DNA of 64,000 nucleotides from Devosia nanyangense (GCA_016213505.1 JACRAF010000023.1:1-64000); one strand, 5' to 3'; numbered from the stretch's first letter, positions 26,674-34,931 are shown. Notes: generated by a model not told the origin, from the letters alone. A program made the numbers and translations.

Positions 26674-27084
26674 GTGAGGATCGCCGCCAGTCTCGCCGTC
26701 GCGCTGCTGTTCAGCGTTGCCGCTGCCCAGGCCCAGCAATTGGAGGGCCAGTGGGTGGCCCGCAGTGCAGCCAACGGCGTCGTCATCGACACCGTCGTCG
26801 TCATCACCGGCCAGACCTACATCTCGAACCAGACCATGTACTCGGGCGGCGCCACCTATTTCACCAGCCAGAGCGGCGAGGTGTTCTTCAATCCGCCGGA
26901 CAATCTCAGGCTGGTGGTGCTCGACTGGTCGCCCAAGGACTATCTCGGCCAGCCGCAGGCCATGCCGCCCAACACCAACTGGACGATCTATGAACTGACC
27001 GATACGCAGCTCGGCGTCGCCGAGCCGGCCTGCCTCAGGACGGCCCCGATGAACCAATGCTATGTGCGCTTCAGGCGGCAATGA
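26674..27084 (+). CDS. Exported protein of unknown function
   Basis: A 136-residue product with a Sec signal (hydrophobic residues 4-17, likely cut after Ala-Gln-Ala) and a mature region of beta character: LEGQWVARSAANGVVIDTV at its start resembles small lipocalin-like or DUF-type periplasmic domains, and two cysteines near the end could pair. GTG start at 26674 is well placed after GGGGGAGG. I do not recognise the family. It is monocistronic by appearance; the 247 bases after it hold no gene and only a small hairpin (27302-27317). Confidence 0.65.
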   Translation: MRIAASLAVALLFSVAAAQAQQLEGQWVARSAANGVVIDTVVVITGQTYISNQTMYSGGATYFTSQSGEVFFNPPDNLRLVVLDWSPKDYLGQPQAMPPNTNWTIYELTDTQLGVAEPACLRTAPMNQCYVRFRRQ

Positions 27085-27331
27085 CGGCCGGTCCGAGGGC
27101 GGTTTGGCCGCGGTTCGGGGTTCGGACGAGGGTCAGGCCGGGCCGATCCCGTGGTCCGGAAAGACCGGCAATCCCGGCGATTGGTGCCGATTTGCCAAAC
27201 GCTCCATAAACCATTTGCGCGATTTGGCGCTGTGAGACTGGCAATAGGGGCTTTTCCGGACCCAATGGGCCGAGTCGAAATGCGGCATTAACGGCTTCTC
27301 GGGCATGATTTCATGCCAACCGGTGGAGTCG

Positions 27332-29635
27332 ATGTTCGAGCCAGCCGTCAAATCGATGCCCGCGATCGACTACGTGTCGATCGTCCGCTCGGTCTATACC
27401 GACCGGCGGGCGATGGCCCTTGGCGCGCTCGCCTGCTTTATCGGCGCTGCCGCGGGCGCTTACAAAACCAACTCGCTCAGCCTCTATGTCATCGCCGGTG
27501 CGTTCGTCCTGATCGGTGTTCTCCGCTTCTGGGACATGACGCGGTTCCTCAAGGCCAATATGGGCCCGACCGACGTCGAGGCGGCGGCGCGCTGGGAGCT
27601 GCGGGCAACCTATTTCGCCTCGGCTTTCGCCTTCGTGTGCGGAAGCTGGGTCTTCTGCAGCTTCGTTTTCGTCAATGACGGCGCCGCCGAGCTGATCAGC
27701 ATGGCAACCACCATCGCCTGCATGGTGGGGGTGGTGAGCCGCAATTTCGGGCTCGAGCGCATGCTGACCATTCAGCTCAGCATCGCGGTCGTCCTGATGA
27801 CGGCGGGGCTGCTCTACAAGTTCGACATCTACCACCCGATCCTCGCGGGCCTGTTGCTGCCGATGCTGATCTCGTTCCGGTTCCTCGCCGCCGATATCCG
27901 CAGCGTGCTGCTCAGCGCGGTGCACGCGCGGGTCGATGCGAGCCGGCTGGCGATCGAACTCGATACGGCGCTCGACACCATGCATCATGGCCTGTCGATG
28001 CTCGATGCCGACGGCCTCATCGCGGTGGTCAATGGGCGCGCCGAGGAGGTTTTCGACAGTTTCGTGCCGGGCTCGTGGGAGGGACGCTCGTTTGCCGCGC
28101 TGATCTCGGCGGCGGCGAGCCGCGGCAGCATTCCGCAACGCTCGGCCGAGCAGCTGATGCAGATCGTCAACGGCCACCGCAACGGCAAGGTGATCCTGAG
28201 GCTCGCCAATGCCCGCTTCAACGAAGTCACCGTCAGCTCGCGGCAGGGCAAGGTGGTGCTGCTGTTCGAGGACATCACCGACCGCGTGCGGGCCGAAGAG
28301 CGCATCAACTTCATGGCGCATTACGACGCCCTGACCGGGCTGCCCAATCGCGGCTATTTCGCCCAGCAGGTGGGGGCGGACCTGGAGCGGCGGCGCACCG
28401 AGCATAGTGTCGACACCGCGGTGCTGATGATCGTCGACATCGACGACTTCAAGCATGTCAACGACACCACCGGGCACCTCGTCGGCGACCGCCTGCTGGT
28501 CGAGGCCGCCGACCGGCTGAAGCGCGCCCTCGGGCTCAAGAGCCTGGTGGCACGGCTGGGCGGCGACGAGTTCATCGTCTATCGCAGCGGCGCGGCTGCA
28601 CCGGCGGACGTCACCGCCGATTCCGAAGCGATCCTCGCCGCCTTCAAGGCGCCGTTCTCGATCCTGGGCGAAAGCATTTCGACCAATGTCTCGATCGGCA
28701 TGGTCACCTCCGCCGACCCCGAGGAGGACCTCAACGGGCTGATGACCAAGGCCGATCTCGCCCTCTACAAGGCCAAGGCCAACGGCAAGGCGCAGGCGCA
28801 GCTGTTCCACGACGAGATGGATACCGCCTACCGCTACCGCCAGCGGCTGAAGACCGAACTCAAGGCGTGCGTCGAGGCCAAGGGCCTGACTTTGGTGTTC
28901 CAGCCCCTGATCGACCTCAAGACGCGCCGGGTCGTCGCCTGCGAAGCGCTGGCGCGCTGGACCCATCCGACGCTCGGCTCGATCCCGCCCTCGCTGTTCA
29001 TTCCGGTGGCCGAAGAGACCGGCCTCATCTCCGAGATCACGCGCTGGGCCCTCAACACGGCCGCCGCCGAATGCCGCAACTGGCCCGAGCACGTCTCGAT
29101 CTCGGTCAACGTCTCGGCCCGCGATTTCCGCAACGACGACGTCGAGGACATGGTGCTGGGTGCTCTGCGGAGCACCGGCCTTGCGCCCGAACGGCTCGAG
29201 ATCGAAGTCACCGAAACGGCGCTGATCGAGGAGCGCGACGCGGCGACCAAAATCCTGTCGGCGCTGGGCAAGCGCGGCATCGGCATCGCGCTCGACGATT
29301 TCGGCACCGGCTATTCGTCGCTGAGCTATCTGCAGGCGCTGCCCTTCACCAAGCTCAAGGTCGACCGCAGCTTCGTCATGGATATCGCCAGCAATCCGCG
29401 CTCGCTCAAGCTGCTCAGCAACGTCGCCCAACTCGGCAAGGACATCAACCTCACGGTCACCGCCGAGGGCGTCGAAACCGAGGAGCAGCTGGCGCTGATC
29501 CAGGCCCACACCAAGGTCGACCAGATCCAGGGCTATCTGTTCGGCGTGCCGTTGCCGCGCCGCGAAGTGGGCGAACTCATCGCCCGGATGGAAGGCGCCC
29601 AGGCGCCGGAGACGCGTATTCGCGTTCTTGGTTAA
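27332..29635 (+). CDS. Membrane-bound GGDEF-EAL protein (cyclic di-GMP turnover)
   Basis: A 767-residue signalling protein. Residues about 25-195 form five or six membrane helices, followed by a PAS-like segment (MHHGLSMLDADGLIAVVNGRAEEVF), a GGDEF domain and an EAL domain. The cyclase motif GGDEF at 410-414 and its upstream DIDDFKHVNDTTGH are intact, and the phosphodiesterase motif EALARW begins at Glu538, with DDFGTGYSSLSYL and the late EGVETEEQ also present, so both activities are possible. Start 27332 follows GGAG; an earlier ATG at 27305 lies within a hairpin with no ribosome site. It stands alone and reads towards the FeeM-like gene. Confidence 0.93.
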   Translation: MFEPAVKSMPAIDYVSIVRSVYTDRRAMALGALACFIGAAAGAYKTNSLSLYVIAGAFVLIGVLRFWDMTRFLKANMGPTDVEAAARWELRATYFASAFAFVCGSWVFCSFVFVNDGAAELISMATTIACMVGVVSRNFGLERMLTIQLSIAVVLMTAGLLYKFDIYHPILAGLLLPMLISFRFLAADIRSVLLSAVHARVDASRLAIELDTALDTMHHGLSMLDADGLIAVVNGRAEEVFDSFVPGSWEGRSFAALISAAASRGSIPQRSAEQLMQIVNGHRNGKVILRLANARFNEVTVSSRQGKVVLLFEDITDRVRAEERINFMAHYDALTGLPNRGYFAQQVGADLERRRTEHSVDTAVLMIVDIDDFKHVNDTTGHLVGDRLLVEAADRLKRALGLKSLVARLGGDEFIVYRSGAAAPADVTADSEAILAAFKAPFSILGESISTNVSIGMVTSADPEEDLNGLMTKADLALYKAKANGKAQAQLFHDEMDTAYRYRQRLKTELKACVEAKGLTLVFQPLIDLKTRRVVACEALARWTHPTLGSIPPSLFIPVAEETGLISEITRWALNTAAAECRNWPEHVSISVNVSARDFRNDDVEDMVLGALRSTGLAPERLEIEVTETALIEERDAATKILSALGKRGIGIALDDFGTGYSSLSYLQALPFTKLKVDRSFVMDIASNPRSLKLLSNVAQLGKDINLTVTAEGVETEEQLALIQAHTKVDQIQGYLFGVPLPRREVGELIARMEGAQAPETRIRVLG

Positions 29636-29772
29636 CCCGCGTTAACCTCTTCCAGCGCAACACGAATTCAATCGAGCATGGAGACCCATGAGCGGCGCGG
29701 CGGAGGGCTAATCCGTAATCCGTGGTTCAAACGTGCTTAACAAAAGGTTACACTCGGTCCCATAAGTTGCGG

Positions 29773-30528
29773 ATGAGTGTAATGAGTGTCGCAGTTCAGA
29801 AGCAGCCGGCCACGACCTCGCAGTTCGCGGGGACGCTGATCGATATACTGGATCGGGTCGAATATCGGCGCGTCCAACCCGAAGAACAGTTCGATCCGGT
29901 CTACCGGCTGCGCTACGAGGCCTACCGGCGCGAGGAGTTCGTGCCGTTCAGCCCGGGCGGCGTGGTGCGCGACGAGTTCGACGACCTGCCCAACGCTTTC
30001 TGCTACGGCATCTATATCGACGGCCAGTTGGTGAGTTCGCTGCGGTTTCACCATCTCACCCCCGAGTTCCGCACCTCGCCGTCCCATTCGGTGTTCCCCG
30101 ACGTCCTCGATCCGCTGCTCGACAAGGGCGAGACCTGCATCGATCCGGGGCGCTTCACCTCCGACTACGAAGCCAGCCTCGCCTATCCGGCGCTGCCGTT
30201 CCTGACGCTGCGGATCGCGGTGATGGCGGTCAAGCATTTCGACGTCAAATACTGCCTCTCCTCGGTGCGTCCCGAACACGCCGCGTTCTATCGGCGGGTG
30301 TTCCGCTCGACGCGCATCTCGGAGGCGCGCTTTTATCACGGGCTGAGCTTTCCGATGGAGATGTGGTCCTGCGACTGCCCGGTGGTCTACCCGGACCTCC
30401 TCAAGCGCTACCCGTTCTTCATGTCGACCGAAGAGGAGCGGCGGCGCCTGTTCTCGCCGCCGCACCAGTCGCCGCTGTGGGTCCATCCGAGCGTGCGGGC
30501 GGCGCAGGAGGCGGAGCTGATTGCGTAG
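29773..30528 (+). CDS. N-acyl amino acid synthase/autoinducer-synthase-like acyltransferase (FeeM type)
   Basis: A cytoplasmic GNAT-fold enzyme of about 250 residues. The segment FDPVYRLRYEAYRREEF corresponds to the conserved Arg/Tyr region of acyl-homoserine-lactone synthases and FeeM, and DPGRFT plus the hydrophobic core LPFLTLRIAVMAVKHF follow as in FeeM-like proteins, which join a fatty acyl chain from acyl carrier protein to an amino acid or related amine. Start is uncertain: ATGs at 29773 and 29782 are both weakly served. No LuxR-type receptor or acyl carrier gene is nearby, so the product and whether it is a signal or a lipid building block are unknown. A RIME1-like repeat follows. Confidence 0.72.
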   Translation: MSVMSVAVQKQPATTSQFAGTLIDILDRVEYRRVQPEEQFDPVYRLRYEAYRREEFVPFSPGGVVRDEFDDLPNAFCYGIYIDGQLVSSLRFHHLTPEFRTSPSHSVFPDVLDPLLDKGETCIDPGRFTSDYEASLAYPALPFLTLRIAVMAVKHFDVKYCLSSVRPEHAAFYRRVFRSTRISEARFYHGLSFPMEMWSCDCPVVYPDLLKRYPFFMSTEEERRRLFSPPHQSPLWVHPSVRAAQEAELIA

Positions 30529-30543
30529 GGCCTGACGGGGCTT

Positions 30544-30647
30544 AGAGCACTTCACGTTCCGATGGAATCGGAACGCGTGCTCCAGGTCTTTGATTTGTCG
30601 CGTTTCCGAACCGGAAGGCCGCTCCGCACTTTTCCTGGAAACGCTCT
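30544..30647. repeat. RIME1-like intergenic repeat, copy A
   Basis: About 104 bp bounded by AGAGCAC and ACGCTCT. It contains a perfect GTTCCGAT-GGA-ATCGGAAC palindrome (30556-30574) and, in its right half, TTTCCGAACCGGAAG and CTTTTCCTGGAAACG. The same order of blocks recurs at 31329-31440 and 32453-32557, and a right half at 47782-47832. Size and two-palindrome layout fit the rhizobial RIME1 family. It lies in the 467-base gap 30529-30995, whose remainder holds only a doubtful small frame. Confidence 0.85.
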
Positions 30648-30670
30648 GGCGGCAAGCAACGCCACGGCGT

Positions 30671-30802
30671 TCATGCGGCGCGACGGATATCGGGACGGGG
30701 TGCCTTGCGCAGCGGGCGCGGCGGGAGGCGGCGCGGCAGGCGGACATTGAGGGCCTTGGCGACGGCGGCTTCGAGCATGTGGTCGATTTCGGCTTTGCGC
30801 AT
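30671..30802 (-). CDS. Possible small basic protein
   Basis: A 43-residue frame (begins MRKAEIDHMLEAAVAKALN, then an Arg/Pro-rich tail with repeated LPRRLPPRPLRK-like pattern). GGGAAG is eight bases upstream. The helix plus basic tail would be plausible for a nucleic-acid- or membrane-associated small protein, but nothing homologous comes to mind and the frame could be chance in GC-rich DNA next to a repeat. Confidence 0.3.
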   Translation of the reverse strand: MRKAEIDHMLEAAVAKALNVRLPRRLPPRPLRKAPRPDIRRAA

Positions 30803-30995
30803 GTGACGGTCTTCCCTAGCTGAGGCGCGTTGGCGCGCCATTGCAGTGAGAAACGCCCTCGCGACGCGCAGAGTTGCCAAAACTTAATGCGCGCGCGCCG
30901 TGAACCTTCTTGCGGCGGACACAATTTGCCACGATCTTGAGGGTCTGGGCACATTCCCGTGCCGGTTCGCCGGGGGGCGAGTCGGAGACCTTGAA

Positions 30996-31331
30996 ATGAC
31001 GTCCCTACCCCGCCTGATTGCCCCGGTGCTTGTGGCCGCGGGGCTGATCTTTTCCGCCACCGCCGCCAACGCCGCCGCCGGCGTCGCCCTGGTCAACGCC
31101 AATGTCCGCTCGGGTCCGGGCATCGGCTATGGCGTCGTCGATACGCTCGATATCGGCGAATACGTCATCGTCGTCAGCTGCGCCGGCGCCTGGTGCAATG
31201 TCCACCACATCGGCCCCGACGGCTTCGTCGCCCGCTCGCTGCTGATCAATCCCTATTATCCGGTCCGCCCCTACAACTTTGCGCCCAAGCACGGGCTCGG
31301 GCCGGGACGCGGCGACCAGCCGGGACGGTAG
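30996..31331 (+). CDS. Exported SH3-like (bacterial SH3, type 3) protein
   Basis: A 111-residue protein with a Sec signal (cut near Ala-Asn-Ala-Ala) and one bacterial SH3 domain: VNANVRSGPGIGYGVVDTL is the classic opening, followed by GEYVIVVSCAGAWCNVHHIGPDGFVARSLL. The two cysteines in SCAGAWC are in the usual place for this exported group. The C-terminal 25 residues are Tyr/Pro/Gly-rich. Such proteins bind cell-wall or protein ligands in the periplasm. GGAG lies eight bases before the ATG at 30996. Confidence 0.83.
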   Translation: MTSLPRLIAPVLVAAGLIFSATAANAAAGVALVNANVRSGPGIGYGVVDTLDIGEYVIVVSCAGAWCNVHHIGPDGFVARSLLINPYYPVRPYNFAPKHGLGPGRGDQPGR

Positions 31332-31440
31332 AGGCTCTTTGCGTTCCGATGGAATCGGAACGAGCGCTCGTCTCTGATTGCCGCGCTTCCAGACCGGAAA
31401 ACCGCTTTGCATCCCCGCATTCGTTCGCGGGACATGCTCT
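31329..31440. repeat. RIME1-like intergenic repeat, copy B
   Basis: Begins at the stop codon of the SH3 gene. The left half keeps the perfect GTTCCGAT-GGA-ATCGGAAC palindrome (31343-31361), and the right half has CCAGACCGGAAAACCGCTT. The end differs from copies A and C: ATCCCCGCATTCGTTCGCGG replaces the usual CTTTTCCTGGAAACG block, before ATGCTCT. A mosaic right end is characteristic of this element family. Confidence 0.8.
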
Positions 31441-31690
31441 TGGCTTCCCCAACCGGCCCCGAGTTCCGGTCCCCAATCAGGGGTTCCATCGGGCCGCCAC
31501 GCGCCCGACACCGTCAAGACCTCATAAGCCAGGTTGAAATCTGTCTCTTATAAGGGTGAGACGTGTGCTTGCAGGAGAGAGCTGAGGGCGCCTGGAAACG
31601 CTTCAGTTGCCAACGAGGCTCCGCAGGTCGGTGGCAGGTCGGTGTCAGTCGAAGGTTTTCTAGACCCCCTTGGATCACTTCGGGGGAGCT

Positions 31691-31753
31691 GCATATGGAG
31701 CGGCCTCTCATATGCAACGCTCGGTTTGATATGGAAGATAGAGGGCTCCATAT
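31691..31753. repeat. Twin 7-bp inverted repeats with 11-base loops in an AT-richer patch
   Basis: GCATATG (31691-31697) pairs with CATATGC (31709-31715), and ATATGGA (31729-31735) with TCCATAT (31747-31753); each has an 11-base loop and they are 13 bases apart. CATATG or a near copy occurs four times in about 65 bases, which is out of keeping with the GC-rich surroundings. They sit in the 572-base gap 31332-31903 between convergent genes, with the RIME copy B before and a GC hairpin pair after. I see no gene in the gap. Confidence 0.6.
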
Positions 31754-31839
31754 GTGTGTCAGCGTATTGTAACGCGCTGCCGCCGATGAGGGGTTGTATC
31801 CGCGCCTATGTGCGCGTGGCTCCCCACCCCTCATCCGTC

Positions 31840-31884
31840 TCGGCCCAAACGGGCCGATCCACCTTCTCCCTCAAGTGGAGAAGG
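31840..31884. repeat. Double hairpin, bidirectional terminator-like repeat
   Basis: TCGGCCC-AAAC-GGGCCGA (31840-31857) is followed at once by CCTTCTCC-N7-GGAGAAGG (31862-31884), flanked by CCCCTCATCC and GGAGGGGG. This motif combination is a frequent intergenic repeat in this bacterial order; a related one is at 47592-47700. It lies 20 bases past the stop of the acetyltransferase gene at 31904-32443 and could end transcripts from both sides. Confidence 0.6.
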
Positions 31885-31903
31885 AGGGGGCGGCGTCTTC
31901 CGG

Positions 31904-32443
31904 TCAGGTGGCGACGAGGCTCCCCGGATCGTCCCAGAGGTAGAGCACGGAGGCCAATTCGTGCGTGCCGAAGCGCGAGGTGAGGCGCGCCGCTTCGCGC
32001 CCGCCCATGGCCCGGTAGGCATGGCGGAAGGGGTTGAGCGCGTAGGCCGAGAGCACCATCGGGCCGGCCGCCTTGCCACCCAGCCAGCGGGCGCCCTCGC
32101 CCAAGAGCGCCCGGCCGATGCCGCGGCCCTGCGCCGGCGGATCGACATAGAGCAGATTGACGATGCCCGTCGCGCCGAGCCCGCCTTTGTCGCCGAGCTC
32201 CATGTGGATGAACCCCTCGACGTGGTCCGCGCCCTCCGCGCCGGCGACGAACAGCGCCTCGGTCTGTGCATCGAACTCGGTGTCGAGCCACTCGGCGATC
32301 TCGCGCTTGCGCTGCTCGACATCGATGCGGGGGGCGAGAATCTCGGCCGGCATGAAGCCCGAATAGGCCTGCCGCCAGCCGGCGGCGAGGATTTCGGCAA
32401 TGCGGTCGGCGTCACGGCGCCGGTACGGGCGGAGTGTTGGCAT
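31904..32443 (-). CDS. GNAT-family N-acetyltransferase
   Basis: A 179-residue acetyl-CoA-dependent acetyltransferase of unknown substrate. The N-terminal LRPYRRRDADRIAEILAAGW is the usual start of RimI-like GNATs; the acetyl-CoA loop reads VDPPAQGRGIGRALL (motif A, with Gln/Arg-x-x-Gly-x-Gly/Ala), preceded by the beta-strand GIVNLLYV. A second strand and helix (LSAYALNPFRHAYRAMGG) follow. The only upstream feature is a RIME1-like repeat ten bases away, so its promoter must lie in or beyond that repeat. Confidence 0.88.
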   Translation of the reverse strand: MPTLRPYRRRDADRIAEILAAGWRQAYSGFMPAEILAPRIDVEQRKREIAEWLDTEFDAQTEALFVAGAEGADHVEGFIHMELGDKGGLGATGIVNLLYVDPPAQGRGIGRALLGEGARWLGGKAAGPMVLSAYALNPFRHAYRAMGGREAARLTSRFGTHELASVLYLWDDPGSLVAT

Positions 32444-32452
32444 GGAATGCGC

Positions 32453-32557
32453 CTAGAGCAGTTCTCGCTCCGATGGAATCGGAACGCGTGCTCCATGTCC
32501 CCATTTTTGTCGCGTTTCCGAAGCGGAAAACCGCTTCCACTTTTCCTGGAAACGCTC
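32453..32557. repeat. RIME1-like intergenic repeat, copy C
   Basis: A complete copy of about 105 bp from CTAGAGCA to AACGCTCC. It has CTCCGATGGAATCGGAAC in the left palindrome and TTTCCGAAGCGGAAAACCGC with CTTTTCCTGGAAACGCTC on the right. It lies between the divergent acetyltransferase (minus) and the exported protein gene (plus). Confidence 0.85.
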
Positions 32558-32641
32558 CTGGCCGCCCACGGGCCGGGGCGGCAAGCGGCTGGACGCAAGG
32601 GGCGGATTTGATCTTTAGTGGGCGGCGACACGGGGGGTGCG

Positions 32642-33295
32642 ATGCGCGGAATTTGGCGACTGAGGGGACGCGTGCTGGGTCTGGTTCTGCTGGCGGCGCC
32701 GGCCGCTCCGGGCCTGGCGCAGGATGCCGGGGCCTACGGGGACGGCTGGTATCGCGGCGAATTCTGGAGCGGCGAGTATCCGAACGGCTTCACCGTGCTC
32801 GAGGCGACGACCCTCAAGCTCAGGCCGGAACTGTCGCCCGCGGCCGAGCCGAGCATCGACTGCCCGCTGCCCGCGAAGGCGACCTATCATCCCTGGAACA
32901 GCGCCCGGGTGTTTTCCGACGGGCTGACCTTCGCCTCGTTCACCGAGATCGACGAGATGGAAGTGACCAAGCCGTTCGAGGCGAGCCTTTATGGGCAGCT
33001 CGATGCGACCGAGGTGACGATCAAGTTCGAGCCCGGCATGATTTGGAAATATCTCGCCTATTACGGCGAGGGCGCCTTCCTGCTCGAATATGACGGCGTC
33101 AGATACGACGGCGATCAGGGCTTGATCGATGCGTCGACCTCCACGCACCCCGGCGACAAGGGCTATGACGAGTGGCTGAGGATCGACTGCGCCAGCCAGA
33201 TGTGGGGCTGGCTGTTCATGGCCGACATCCAGGACAACGCCGCCTTCGGCCCACCCAATATCGAGGGCTATGGCGTCGCGGCCGACGCGGAGTGA
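32642..33295 (+). CDS. Exported protein of unknown function
   Basis: A 217-residue product with an Arg-rich start and a hydrophobic signal (residues about 10-26, likely cut after Gly-Leu-Ala-Gln). The mature part is acidic, rich in Tyr, Trp and Gly, with two cysteines far apart (SIDCPLPAK and RIDCASQMW) that may pair, and predicted mainly beta. No family recognised. A GGGGGG tract seven bases before the ATG acts as ribosome site. Upstream is RIME1-like copy C; downstream 200 bases hold no clear feature. Confidence 0.7.
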   Translation: MRGIWRLRGRVLGLVLLAAPAAPGLAQDAGAYGDGWYRGEFWSGEYPNGFTVLEATTLKLRPELSPAAEPSIDCPLPAKATYHPWNSARVFSDGLTFASFTEIDEMEVTKPFEASLYGQLDATEVTIKFEPGMIWKYLAYYGEGAFLLEYDGVRYDGDQGLIDASTSTHPGDKGYDEWLRIDCASQMWGWLFMADIQDNAAFGPPNIEGYGVAADAE

Positions 33296-33497
33296 TGGGG
33301 GCGGCCATATGGATGTTGGACGACCGTTCTAGCCAGTCGATTTGCCGCCTCGACTCCCTCGGCGAAGGCAAGTGCGTGACTATTGTGCGGCGGGCTCGGC
33401 GGCAAGCCCTGCATGGTGCGCATGGCGTCCGCGCTCCATTGGCTGTTCCCGTGCAGGACGGGACACCCCATGTGAAAGGGGAACCCGGAGTGCCACC

Positions 33498-33662
33498 ATG
33501 AGCCGCCGTAACAGCCTCCTGCGCCGAGCAGCCGATTTCGTCTCCATCCTCGGCGCTGCCGCTCACGCCGCCAACGCAGGCAGCGAGTCCTGGGCGCCCA
33601 AGGATCGCGACCTTCGCACCCTCGGCATCGATCCGGCCCGCTTCAGGGCCATCGGCCGCTAG
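33498..33662 (+). CDS. Small basic protein, 54 residues
   Basis: Begins MSRRNSLLRRAADFVSILGA, an amphipathic helix with N-terminal arginines, and ends in DLRTLGIDPARFRAIGR. This pairing of a basic helix with an LGIDP-x-x-F-x-x-I tail is one I associate with short uncharacterised proteins of alphaproteobacteria, similar in style to the DUF1127 group, but I cannot name a family. GGAG lies eight bases before the ATG. Convincing ribosome site and biased codon use make it likely to be real. Confidence 0.55.
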   Translation: MSRRNSLLRRAADFVSILGAAAHAANAGSESWAPKDRDLRTLGIDPARFRAIGR

Positions 33663-33734
33663 CCAGGGCCTTCCATCCGCCGGCCCCAAGCGCTACTCAA
33701 CGTAGCGGGCAGGGTTTGGGAGGATCGGTCGACC

Positions 33735-34931
33735 ATGGGGCGTGCCGCGACGCGGATTGCCGTCGTTCCGGCGGATGCAGGGCCGGCCTTCGCCCATTTC
33801 CTCGACATTCCCTATTGGCTCCATGGCGGCAATCCGCACTGGGTTCCGCCGCTCAGGATGCAGCAGAAAGAGGTGCTCGACCGGGCCAGGAACCCGTTCT
33901 TCCGGCACGCCCGGATGCGCCTCTTCGTTGCCTATCGCGACGGCCGGCCGGCCGGGAGGATCGCCGCGATCAACGACGACGTCCACAACCGGACGCACCA
34001 CGAGACCACGACGCAGTGGGGGTTCTTCGAGTGCGCCGACGATGGCGAAATCGCCGCCGCGCTGTTCGCCGCCATCGAGGCCGCGGCCACCGATTGGGGG
34101 CACACGCTGCTGCGCGGGCCGTTCAATCCCTCGGTGAACGAAGAGATCGGGCTCCAGATCGATGCCTTCGAGCGGCCCAGTTTCATCATGATCCCCGGCA
34201 ACCCGCCCTACTATCAGCGCCTGGTCCAGGCCGCGGGCTACACCAAGAGCGTCGACCTGTTCTGCTACTGGATCGATTCAGGCATGGTCTCGCAGCGGTT
34301 CACGCGCGAGGCCGAAGCGATCATCCACCGCTCGGGCGCGACCTACCGCAAACTCGACCGGACCAGGCTCGAGGCCGAGGCGGACGGCATATGGGAGATC
34401 TACAACAGCGCCTGGGAAGACAACTGGCTGTGGGTGCGCATCACCCGCGAGGAATTCCGCCGGATGGTGGACAACCTCAAGCAGATCGCCGATTTCGACA
34501 TGGTCTTCGTCGCCGAGGATGCCAGCGGCAAGATGGTGGGCGTGTCGGTGGCGGTGCCCAATGTCAACGAGGCGCTGATCCACCTCCGCGACGGGCGGCT
34601 GCTGCCTTTGGGCTGGCTGCAGCTGCTCTGGCGCAGCCGGCCGGGGGCCATCAAGGGGCTGCGGTTCCTGATCATGGGCGTGCTCGCGCCGTGGCGCGGC
34701 AAGGGCATCGACGTCGCCCTCAACTACCATCAGTTCCTGGAGGCGACGCGCAAGGGCTACACCCATGGCGAGATGAGCCAGATCCTCGAGACCAACACGC
34801 CGATGGTGCACGCCGCCGAGGCGCTGGGCGGGGTGCGCTACAAGACCCACCGCATGTACGAAAAGCCGGTGCGAAAGACGGGTGCGGCGGCGGGGCGAGG
34901 GATCGAGATGGGTGGGAGTGGTGCCGCTTAG
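33735..34931 (+). CDS. GNAT-superfamily protein, YghO-like
   Basis: A 398-residue cytoplasmic protein resembling E. coli YghO, a large two-lobed GNAT relative. The segments FLDIPYWLHGGNPHWVPPLR near the start, LLRGPFNPSVNEEIG, and LIMGVLAPWRGKGIDVALN (the likely acyl-CoA loop) are characteristic. GGGAGG precedes the ATG. Function is unknown; an acyl transfer reaction is the family-level guess. The stop codon lies inside the acceptor stem of the convergent tRNA-Thr gene, so the last 13 bases of the frame and the tRNA share DNA. Confidence 0.85.
   Translation: MGRAATRIAVVPADAGPAFAHFLDIPYWLHGGNPHWVPPLRMQQKEVLDRARNPFFRHARMRLFVAYRDGRPAGRIAAINDDVHNRTHHETTTQWGFFECADDGEIAAALFAAIEAAATDWGHTLLRGPFNPSVNEEIGLQIDAFERPSFIMIPGNPPYYQRLVQAAGYTKSVDLFCYWIDSGMVSQRFTREAEAIIHRSGATYRKLDRTRLEAEADGIWEIYNSAWEDNWLWVRITREEFRRMVDNLKQIADFDMVFVAEDASGKMVGVSVAVPNVNEALIHLRDGRLLPLGWLQLLWRSRPGAIKGLRFLIMGVLAPWRGKGIDVALNYHQFLEATRKGYTHGEMSQILETNTPMVHAAEALGGVRYKTHRMYEKPVRKTGAAAGRGIEMGGSGAA

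Noticed and set aside
29773..30528. A complete LuxI/LuxR quorum-sensing system
   Set aside because: No LuxR-type receptor is encoded near, and the enzyme resembles FeeM-like acyltransferases as much as LuxI, so only the family-level call is kept.
31541..31552. CTGTCTCTTATA, identical to part of the Tn5/Nextera mosaic end
   Set aside because: Only 12 of 19 bases agree, the following bases do not match the adapter, and no transposase or 9-bp duplication is seen; chance is enough. An assembly artefact is not excluded but is not supported.
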